From an uncultured Actinomycetes bacterium (GTDB taxonomy: Bacteria; Actinomycetota; Actinomycetes; Mycobacteriales; Nakamurellaceae): a DNA stretch of 64,000 nucleotides. Shown in pieces: positions 53,753 to 64,000 of the stretch. Location: the NCBI GenBank assembly GCA_937926105.1, contig CALANS010000064.1:26057-90056 (forward strand). Reading direction: 5' to 3'. A program made the translations under genes and the position numbers. Every line of letters starts with the position of its first letter. Position 1 is the stretch's first letter. The notes beneath the pieces are model-generated. The model did not search any database. It saw only the letters and a program-made list of their open reading frames with translations, and had not been told where the DNA came from.

Positions 53753-54145
53753 ATGGCGAAGCTGAGCACGGACGAGCTGCTCGACGCGTTCAAGGAACTG
53801 ACGCTGATCGAGCTCAGCGAGTTCGTCAAGCAGTTCGAGGAGACCTTCGGCGTCACCGCCGCGGCGCCGGTCGCGGTCGCGGCCGCCCCGGGTGCCGCCG
53901 GCGCCGCTGCCGCCGAGGCCCCCGAGGAGCAGGACGAGTTCGACGTCATCCTCGAGTCGGCCGGCGAGAAGAAGGTCCAGGTCATCAAGGCGGTCCGGGA
54001 GATCGTCTCCGGTCTGGGTCTGAAGGAGGCCAAGGATCTGGTCGACGCCGCGCCGAAGCCGATCCTGGAGAAGGCGCCGAAGGAGGCCGCCGAGGCCGCC
54101 AAGGCGAAGCTCGAGGAGGCCGGAGCCACCGCCTCGGTCAAGTAG
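53753..54145 (+). CDS. rplL: 50S ribosomal protein L7/L12
   Basis: 130 residues: N-terminal dimerisation helix ([20 protein letters not shown]), Ala/Gly/Pro hinge and the C-terminal factor-binding domain ([34 protein letters not shown]). AGAAAGGA precedes the ATG. Confidence 0.98.
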   Translation: MAKLSTDELLDAFKELTLIELSEFVKQFEETFGVTAAAPVAVAAAPGAAGAAAAEAPEEQDEFDVILESAGEKKVQVIKAVREIVSGLGLKEAKDLVDAAPKPILEKAPKEAAEAAKAKLEEAGATASVK

Positions 54146-54199
54146 TCCGGTGTCGGCTCCGTCACCCTCCACCCGGTGACGGCCGCAGACGATGTGTAC

Positions 54200-54231
54200 A
54201 GGGCGGGCCCGCGGCAGCGCGGGCCCGCCCT
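54200..54231. terminator. Strong terminator between rplL and the GGDEF gene
   Basis: Perfect 13-bp stem AGGGCGGGCCCGC (54200-54212) with 54219-54231 and a 6-nt loop. It lies between convergent genes and can serve both. Confidence 0.82.
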
Positions 54232-54253
54232 GCCGTCGTTCCGTCGAGCGGTG

Positions 54254-55570
54254 TCAGGCGGCGGTGCCCCGGGCGGGTGTTTCGCCCGGGTGACGGGACT
54301 GGGCGGCGGCGATTCCGTCACCGGTGGCCAGCGTCCGTACCGCCGGGTCGTGGGAGCGGCGCTGCGACTTCGCCCGATACAGGTCGCGATCGGCCGCGCG
54401 TAGCACGTCCATCGGATCCCGGCCGGAGGCGGCGCGCTCCCAGCCGGTCGAGCAGTCCAGCAGCACGGCGTCGTCCTGCACTGCGATCGGCTGCCGCACC
54501 GCTCCGCGCACCGCAACGGCGACGGCGGCCGGATCGTCCAGGTCCTGGCCGACCACGACGAACTCGTCACCGCCCAGCCGGGCCACCAGCAGATCGGCGG
54601 GCAGCGCTCCGCGGATCCGCCCGCCCACCACGGCGAGCACCCGATCCCCGGCGTCGTGCCCGTAGGTGTCGTTGACCGCCTTGAAGCCGTCCAGGTCGAT
54701 CATCACCAGGGTCACGCTGTCCGAGCGCCGGTGCCGAGACAGCCCGGCCTCCAGCGCCTCCAGGGCAGCGGTCCGATTGGCCAGGCCGGTGAGCTGGTCG
54801 GTGCGCGCCTCGTCCGTCTTGCGGATCAGGCTGGCGATCCAGATGTGCACCACCACGGTCACCACCGCCAGGCCAGGAACGAACTCCGGCGCGGTGAGCG
54901 CCAGGTACGCGATCATGGGCGACGTCACCAACGCGGCGAGCCACGGGCCGGTGCGGCGCCAGCCGATACGCAGGCTTGTCCGCCAGTCGGTGCCGTCCAG
55001 CAACACCATCGCGGTGCAGACCAGGCCGACGTTGATCGCCTCCCACACCAGCGCGACGATGCTGCCTGCCACCAGCAGCTCCGGCGGGGTAGCGACCGTA
55101 GGCCATGGCCCGAACAGCACGTGCAATGCCAGCACGCCGACCAGGCCCTCCACGGTGAGCACCGAGACGTTGAATCCGAATCGCCACACCGTGCTGGGCA
55201 GGCTACTGGCCGCCGCCACCGCGATCAGCGGAAACAGCAGCACCGTCGGCGGCCCCCCAACCAGCACCGCGGCCAGCGTGAAGGCGCCGGACCAATGGAT
55301 TCGGATCCGGCCCCGCACATCGCGCATCCAGGGCATCAGCGGATACAGATCCGCGATCGCCACCAGAGCGACCACTATCCACAGCACCGGGCGGCGGAAC
55401 GTGGCGCCGATCTGGGCCGGGCCGATGAGCAGCGCTGCCGTCACCAGCCCGCCGGCCGCCACCAGATAGACGGCCAGCACGTAGCGCCGCATCACCCTCG
55501 GGACGTCCTTCAGCAACGCCGACGGCCTCGTTGGCAGGGCGGAAGGCGGCCGTCGCTGCATCGTCATCAC
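54254..55570 (-). CDS. Membrane-bound diguanylate cyclase (GGDEF)
   Basis: 438 residues. About eight transmembrane helices (to residue 245) form a MASE-like sensor, followed by a GGDEF domain beginning ARTDQLTGLANR. The catalytic motif RLGGDEFVVV (residues 333-337) is intact, so it should make cyclic di-GMP. The RxxD inhibitory site is not obvious. GTG 55570 or ATG 55567 could be the start. It faces rplL across a shared terminator. Confidence 0.9.
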   Translation of the reverse strand: MMTMQRRPPSALPTRPSALLKDVPRVMRRYVLAVYLVAAGGLVTAALLIGPAQIGATFRRPVLWIVVALVAIADLYPLMPWMRDVRGRIRIHWSGAFTLAAVLVGGPPTVLLFPLIAVAAASSLPSTVWRFGFNVSVLTVEGLVGVLALHVLFGPWPTVATPPELLVAGSIVALVWEAINVGLVCTAMVLLDGTDWRTSLRIGWRRTGPWLAALVTSPMIAYLALTAPEFVPGLAVVTVVVHIWIASLIRKTDEARTDQLTGLANRTAALEALEAGLSRHRRSDSVTLVMIDLDGFKAVNDTYGHDAGDRVLAVVGGRIRGALPADLLVARLGGDEFVVVGQDLDDPAAVAVAVRGAVRQPIAVQDDAVLLDCSTGWERAASGRDPMDVLRAADRDLYRAKSQRRSHDPAVRTLATGDGIAAAQSRHPGETPARGTAA

Positions 55571-55672
55571 CCCAGCCGTCGAATTGCTCGAAGGATACCC
55601 ACAGCGGTCGAATCGTCACGGTCGGCGAGCGCCGCCTGGGGTGGTGAGGAGAACGATGCCGCACATCGCCGG

Positions 55673-56053
55673 TCAGTCGGGCGGGCTCGAGGGGAGTTGG
55701 CTGATCAGCCCGACCAGGTTGCCCTCGCTGTCGCGCACGAACGCCTGCCATTCGTCGGTGCCGGCGGGACCCAGCGTGTCATCGGTGTGCGCGAAGATCA
55801 CGTGCGGCTCGGTATCCACCACGGTCCCGGCGGCGCGCAGTGTGTCGACCGCCTCGCGCACGTCCGGCACCCGCAGGTAGACCAGCGCCGACGGGGCGGC
55901 GCGATCCAGCAACAGCCGTACCGGGCCCAGCCGGAAGAACAGCAGCCCCGGGGGGTCGAACCGGGCGGTCTCAGGTTCGCCCAGCAGCGCGGCATACCAG
56001 TCGGCGGCCCGATCCAGATCGTCCGCATGCTGTGCGATCTGCAGCAGGTCCAC
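55673..56053 (-). CDS. VOC-family (glyoxalase-like) protein
   Basis: 126 residues with the paired beta-alpha-beta-beta-beta modules of the vicinal oxygen chelate fold: QIAQHADDLDRAADWYAALL, LLFFRLGPVRLLLD, then VPDVREAVDTL and WQAFVRDSEGNLVGLISQ. Metal-ligand candidates are His in QIAQH and Glu in DSEGN. GTG 56053 has AAGGAAGG at good spacing. Substrate unknown. Confidence 0.83.
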   Translation of the reverse strand: MDLLQIAQHADDLDRAADWYAALLGEPETARFDPPGLLFFRLGPVRLLLDRAAPSALVYLRVPDVREAVDTLRAAGTVVDTEPHVIFAHTDDTLGPAGTDEWQAFVRDSEGNLVGLISQLPSSPPD

Positions 56054-56189
56054 GGTGGCCTTCCTTCTAACGACGGGAAACAGCGGTGACGGAAAACAGC
56101 GGTGACGGGCCCCGCGGACCATCAGCATTCACCGCCACGGGCTCGTTGTCAGCGCGTGGCTTGTCAGTGGCCCGTGGCACCATCAGCGC

Positions 56190-56582
56190 ATGATCGATCA
56201 CTTCGGAATCCAGGCGGCCGACGTCGACGGCTCGGCGCACTTCTACTGCACGGTGTTCGCGCCGATCGGACTCGTCGAGGCGGTGCGGTTTCCGGCTGGC
56301 GCCGGGCCGGGCGCCGGGTCGGTGGTGGCGATGGCGGGTCGGGAGGGCGTGCCCCGGTTCTGGCTCAGCCCGGTGCAGGGCGGCCGTACCCCGCGTGAGG
56401 ACCATGTCGCCTTTGCGGCGGCCTCTCGCGACGAGGTGGACGCCGTGCACCGGGCCGCGGTCGCGGCGGGCGTCGAGGTACTGCACGAGCCGCGCGAATG
56501 GCCCGAGTACCACCCCGGCTACTACGCGGTGTTCCTGCGCGACCCGGACGGGCACAACGTTGAGGCCGTCACCCACTCCTGA
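56190..56582 (+). CDS. VOC-family (glyoxalase-like) protein
   Basis: 130 residues. MIDHFGIQAADVDGSAHFYC, DHVAFAAASRDEVDAVH and YYAVFLRDPDGHNVEAVTH are typical of the family; His4, His71-like in EDHVAF and Glu in HNVEAV are probable metal ligands. It is divergent from the VOC gene at 55673 and distinct from it in sequence. Substrate unknown. Confidence 0.85.
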   Translation: MIDHFGIQAADVDGSAHFYCTVFAPIGLVEAVRFPAGAGPGAGSVVAMAGREGVPRFWLSPVQGGRTPREDHVAFAAASRDEVDAVHRAAVAAGVEVLHEPREWPEYHPGYYAVFLRDPDGHNVEAVTHS

Positions 56583-56980
56583 CTGCTGGGTGCTGGACGG
56601 CCGCGCCCGTGAACCGCGTCACCGCCGGTGGAAAAACCCCGCCACCGGCCATGACGCTTGACGGATCGGTGCCCCAGGGTCCACGCTAGGCCCTACGACG
56701 TCGGCCATATGGCGGGCCGCGTCCCTCCGCGGGTGGCAGCAGAAGGCCGATGCGGCGCCGTGACGGTCTACCGGCGCTCCGGTGCAAGCCGCGAGGCGGA
56801 GGGCACGTCTAGACAGGCGTGTGCTGGGTCTGGTAGTCTTCCTATTTGCGCTGCCCTCTTTTTGCTGCCCGCGTTCTGTGACCGGCGTTCGCCTGCCGCG
56901 ACGTCTCGCCGGTCATGCCTGCCGGCACGAGGCGGGTTGCGCCCCGAAAGATCCGGCGTTTGTCCTTGGAAGGACGCATC
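56583..56980 (+). promoter_or_regulatory. rpoB upstream region
   Basis: A 398-bp gap. GCCGGTGG (56624-56631) with CCACCGGC (56642-56649) makes an 8-bp hairpin, likely the terminator of the VOC gene. TAGACA (56810-56815) and TAGTCT (56834-56839), spaced 18 bp, form the best candidate promoter for rpoBC. The start of transcription would give a leader of about 135 nt. Confidence 0.5.
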
Positions 56981-60419
<3,439 letters not shown>

Positions 60420-60546
60420 CCGGCCATCCGGTCCGGTCGCGGGCGCAGCAGCCGCCCCCCGGCCGTACCGGACCGGCCACCCCCGGCACCGCGGGGTCCT
60501 CCGTGCGGCGCCAACCGAAGATCGAAAGACAGGGACGAAAACCACA

Positions 60547-63500
60547 GTGCTTGACGTCAACTACTTCGACGAGTTGCGTATCGGCCTGGCCACCGCGGAC
60601 GACATCCGCGCCTGGTCGCACGGCGAGGTCAAGAAGCCCGAGACCATCAACTACCGCACCCTCAAGCCGGAGAAGGACGGCCTGTTCTGCGAGAAGATCT
60701 TCGGGCCGACCCGGGACTGGGAGTGCGCCTGCGGCAAGTACAAGCGGGTGCGGTTCAAGGGCATCATCTGCGAGCGGTGTGGTGTCGAGGTAACCCGCGC
60801 GAAGGTTCGTCGCGAGCGGATGGGGCACATCGAGCTCGCCGCCCCGGTGACGCACATCTGGTATTTCAAGGGCGTGCCGAGCCGGCTGGGGTACCTGCTG
60901 GATATTGCGCCCAAGGATCTCGAGAAGATCATCTACTTCGCGGCGTACATGATCACCGAGGTCAACGACGAGCTGCGGCACAACGACCTGCCCACCATCG
61001 AGGCCGAGATCGAGGTCGAGAAGGGCAACATCGGCAAGGCCCGTGACAATCAGATCGACGAGCGGTCCAAGAAGCTCGAGGCCGACCTGGCGGAGCTGGA
61101 GGCGGCGGGCGCCAAGTCCGACGCACGGCGCAAGGTGCGTGACGGCGGCGAGCGCGAGATGCGCCAGATCCGGGATGGCGCGCAGCGGCAGCTGGACCGG
61201 CTGGACGAGCTGGTGGACACCTTCCGCAAGCTGGCCGTGGGGGACCTGATCGTCGACGAGTCGATCTATCGGGACCTGCAGGAGCGGTTCGGCGAGTACT
61301 TCGAGGGCGGGATGGGCGCCGAGGCGCTGCAGACGCTGATCAAGAACTTCGACGTGGACGCCGAGGCGGAGAATCTGCGGGAGATCATCCGGTCCGGCAA
61401 GGGCGCGCGGAAGATCCGTGCCATCAAGCGGCTGAAGGTGGTCGCGGCGTTCCAGCAGACCTCTAACACGCCGCTGGGCATGGTGCTGGACTGCGTGCCG
61501 GTGATCCCGCCGGACCTGCGCCCGATGGTGCAGTTGGACGGTGGCCGATTCGCCACCAGCGACCTGAACGACCTGTATCGCCGGGTGATCAACCGCAACA
61601 ACCGGCTCAAGCGGCTGATCGACCTGGGCGCCCCGGAGATCATCGTCAACAACGAGAAGCGGATGCTGCAGGAGGCCGTCGACGCGCTGTTCGACAACGG
61701 CCGCCGCGGCCGGCCGGTGACGGGTCCCGGTAACCGGGCGCTCAAGTCGCTGTCCGATCTGCTCAAGGGCAAGCAGGGCCGGTTCCGGCAGAACCTGCTG
61801 GGCAAGCGGGTCGACTACTCCGGTCGGTCGGTCATCGTGGTCGGTCCGCAGCTCAAGCTGCACCAGTGCGGCCTGCCCAAGCTGATGGCGCTGGAGCTGT
61901 TCAAGCCGTTCGTGATGAAGCGGCTGGTGGACCTCAACCACGCGCAGAACATCAAGTCCGCCAAGCGGATGGTGGAGCGGCAGCGGCCCGAGGTGTGGGA
62001 CGTGCTGGAGGAGGTCATCGGGGCGCACCCGGTGATGCTCAACCGGGCTCCGACCCTGCACCGGTTGGGGATCCAGGCGTTCGAGCCGCAGCTGGTGGAG
62101 GGTAAGGCCATCCAGTTGCACCCGCTGGTGTGCGCGGCGTTCAACGCGGACTTCGACGGCGACCAGATGGCGGTGCACCTGCCGCTGTCCGCTGAGGCGC
62201 AGGCCGAGGCCCGCATCCTGATGCTGTCCTCCAACAACATCCTGTCCCCGGCGCACGGCCAGCCGCTGGCGATGCCATCCCTGGACCTCGTCACCGGCCT
62301 GTACTACCTGTGCGGTCGGGACGAGAACGCGGTCGGTGCCGGTCAGGTGTTCTCCACCCCGGCCGAGGCGATCATGGCGCGCGATGCCGGGTCGATCGAG
62401 TTGCGCTCGCCGGTGAAGATCCGGCTGACCGGGGTCAAGCCGGGACCGGACGCCACGCTGCCGGAAGACTGGTCCGAGGGCGATCCGTGGATCGCGGACA
62501 CCACGCTGGGCCGGGTGCTGTTCAACGAGCTGCTGCCCGAGGGCTTCCCGTTCGTCAACGAGGAACTGCCCAAGAAGCGGCAGGCAGCGATCGTGAACCG
62601 GCTCGCCGAGGAGTTCCCGATCTCGGTGGTGGCGCAGACCCTGGACCGGCTCAAGGAGGCCGGCTTCTACTGGGCCACCCGCTCCGGGATGACGGTTGCC
62701 ATCGGGGACGTGGTGATCCCGGAGGCCAAGGCGGAGATCCTGGCCCGCAACGAGGATCTCGTCGCCGGCGTGGAAAAGGACTACCAGCGCGGCGCGGCCT
62801 CCAAGGAGGAGCGCGACCACGAACTGGTGCAGATCTGGGAGACGGCCACCAAGGAGATCGAGAAGGCGATCCAGGAGTCCTACCCGGCCGGGAACCCCGT
62901 CTACACGCTGGTCAACGCGGGTGCGGCGGGGAACTGGATCCAGGTCCGGTCGCTGTCGGGCATGAAGGGCATCGTCACCAACTCCAAGGGTGTGCAGATC
63001 CCGCGGCCGATCCGTTCCTCGTTCCGCGAGGGCCTGTCGGTGCTGGAGTACTTCATCAACACCCACTCGGCGCGTAAGGGTCTGGCGGACACGGCGCTGC
63101 GCACCGCGGAGGCCGGTTACCTGACCCGGCGGCTGGTCGACGTCTCCCAGGACGTGATCGTCCGCGAGCAGGACTGCGGCACCGAGCGCGGCGTCGAGTT
63201 GGCGCTGGTCGGCGAGGACGGCTCGCGGGCCGGCCACCTGGAGACCACGGTGGAGGCCAGGATCCTGGCGTCCGACGTCGTCGACGGTGACGGGAACGTC
63301 GTGGTGCCGGCCGGCACCGACCTGCACGGCACGCAGGTGGACGCCGCGATCGCCGCTGGGGCCACGAAGGTCAAGGTGCGTTCGGTACTGACCTGCGAGG
63401 CCGCCATCGGCACCTGCGCGATGTGCTACGGGCGGTCGCTGGCCACCGGCAAGCTGGTCGACGTGGGCGAGGCGGTCGGCATCGTGGCCGCGCAGTCCAT

Positions 63501-64000
63501 CGGCGAGCCCGGCACCCAGCTGACCCTGCGCACCTTCCACTCCGGGTCGGCGTCCGGATCGGACGACATCACCCAGGGTCTGCCGCGTGTCGCCGAGCTG
63601 TTCGAGGCGCGGGTGCCCAAGGGCAAGTCGCCGATCGCGGACGCGGCCGGCCGGGTGCGGATCGAGGACGGCGACAAGTTCTACAAGATCACGGTGGTGC
63701 CGGACGACGGCAGCGACGAGATCAGCTACGACAAGCTGCCCAAGACCAAGCGGCTGGCGAGCGTGGTGGATCCGTCCGACGGGACCGAGCGGCCGCTGGA
63801 GGACGGCGACCACATCGAGGTCGGCTTCCAGTTGCAGGACGGGCACCCGGACCCGCACGAGGTGCTGCGCATCATGGGCCCACGCAAGGTGCAGCTGCAC
63901 CTGGTGGGCGAGGTTCAGGAGGTGTACCGGTCGCAGGGTGTGGCCATCCACGACAAGCACATCGAGGTCATCGTGCAGCAGATGCTGCGCCGGGTGACGA
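60547..64000 (+). CDS. rpoC: RNA polymerase beta' subunit (3' end beyond window)
   Basis: Open from GTG 60547 to the window end (1,151 codons) with no frameshift; about 140 codons of the family length remain outside. N-terminal zinc finger cysteines C60, C62, C75 and C78 ([20 protein letters not shown], written as two pairs), the catalytic NADFDGD (533-539, three Mg-binding Asp), the bridge-helix/trigger-loop region with [10 protein letters not shown], and the second zinc site [13 protein letters not shown] are visible. AGACAGGGACG precedes the start. The gap of 127 nt to rpoB is normal. Confidence 0.97.
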   Translation, partial: MLDVNYFDELRIGLATADDIRAWSHGEVKKPETINYRTLKPEKDGLFCEKIFGPTRDWECACGKYKRVRFKGIICERCGVEVTRAKVRRERMGHIELAAPVTHIWYFKGVPSRLGYLLDIAPKDLEKIIYFAAYMITEVNDELRHNDLPTIEAEIEVEKGNIGKARDNQIDERSKKLEADLAELEAAGAKSDARRKVRDGGEREMRQIRDGAQRQLDRLDELVDTFRKLAVGDLIVDESIYRDLQERFGEYFEGGMGAEALQTLIKNFDVDAEAENLREIIRSGKGARKIRAIKRLKVVAAFQQTSNTPLGMVLDCVPVIPPDLRPMVQLDGGRFATSDLNDLYRRVINRNNRLKRLIDLGAPEIIVNNEKRMLQEAVDALFDNGRRGRPVTGPGNRALKSLSDLLKGKQGRFRQNLLGKRVDYSGRSVIVVGPQLKLHQCGLPKLMALELFKPFVMKRLVDLNHAQNIKSAKRMVERQRPEVWDVLEEVIGAHPVMLNRAPTLHRLGIQAFEPQLVEGKAIQLHPLVCAAFNADFDGDQMAVHLPLSAEAQAEARILMLSSNNILSPAHGQPLAMPSLDLVTGLYYLCGRDENAVGAGQVFSTPAEAIMARDAGSIELRSPVKIRLTGVKPGPDATLPEDWSEGDPWIADTTLGRVLFNELLPEGFPFVNEELPKKRQAAIVNRLAEEFPISVVAQTLDRLKEAGFYWATRSGMTVAIGDVVIPEAKAEILARNEDLVAGVEKDYQRGAASKEERDHELVQIWETATKEIEKAIQESYPAGNPVYTLVNAGAAGNWIQVRSLSGMKGIVTNSKGVQIPRPIRSSFREGLSVLEYFINTHSARKGLADTALRTAEAGYLTRRLVDVSQDVIVREQDCGTERGVELALVGEDGSRAGHLETTVEARILASDVVDGDGNVVVPAGTDLHGTQVDAAIAAGATKVKVRSVLTCEAAIGTCAMCYGRSLATGKLVDVGEAVGIVAAQSIGEPGTQLTLRTFHSGSASGSDDITQGLPRVAELFEARVPKGKSPIADAAGRVRIEDGDKFYKITVVPDDGSDEISYDKLPKTKRLASVVDPSDGTERPLEDGDHIEVGFQLQDGHPDPHEVLRIMGPRKVQLHLVGEVQEVYRSQGVAIHDKHIEVIVQQMLRRVT

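Overview
The window is a high-GC chromosomal segment of an actinobacterium. The evidence is GTG and TTG starts, a BldC-type regulator, the menaquinone genes menA to menJ, a 14-gene nuo operon, and the tRNA-secE-nusG-rplKA-rplJL-rpoBC block in the usual actinobacterial order. It resembles Frankineae/Nakamurellales-type genomes, but genus cannot be fixed from this sequence. There is no CRISPR array, prophage or intact insertion sequence.

Layout. 1-2391: cytochrome c maturation (end of resB, then ccsB), a small membrane protein and bldC, then an AT-rich gap. 2392-20755: the menaquinone region. A probable minus-strand operon runs menB-menE-menA, then a 209-codon unknown gene, then a membrane-anchored collagen-like protein. 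menC, menD and menG are on plus and menF on minus. Between them lie an Lrp-type regulator, a DHA2-like exporter, two methyltransferases, a PadR regulator with two paralogous single-pass membrane proteins, and a DUF222/HNH protein. 20985-40134: menJ (menaquinone side-chain reductase), the complete nuoA-N operon, then a long-chain polyprenyl diphosphate synthase. 40140-44126: a small unknown gene, rarD, an Lrp regulator divergent from a dimethylargininase (DDAH) gene, a DCC thiol protein, a YajQ protein and tRNA-Tyr. 44415-55570: the transcription/translation block, flanked by an EAL protein and a GGDEF protein; rpmG, two MaoC-fold genes, tRNA-Trp, secE, nusG, rplK, rplA, a lipoprotein, the L10 leader, rplJ and rplL lie between. 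55673-64000: two VOC proteins, then rpoB and rpoC, the latter cut by the window edge.

Functionally, the left two thirds is a respiration locus: cytochrome c assembly, almost the whole classical menaquinone pathway (menF, D, C, E, B, A, G, J; menH and the MenI thioesterase are not seen), the NADH dehydrogenase that reduces menaquinone, and the enzyme making the prenyl tail. A DtxR/IdeR-like box just before nuoA suggests iron control of complex I.

The strangest features are local losses in genes that should be intact. A tRNA-Thr 5' half is joined to a tRNA-Met 3' half. rpoB lacks about 53 nt of a highly conserved segment and is frameshifted. One of the two PadR-linked membrane proteins has a good ribosome site and start in the wrong frame. 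Three similar lesions within 50 kb suggest assembly or consensus deletions, and this should be settled before any biological reading. Other points of interest are a hairpin that can bury the menC ribosome site, a long nested hairpin between menB and menE, a 15-bp minisatellite whose last unit becomes the iron-box half site, and a 16-bp palindrome found twice near the HNH gene.
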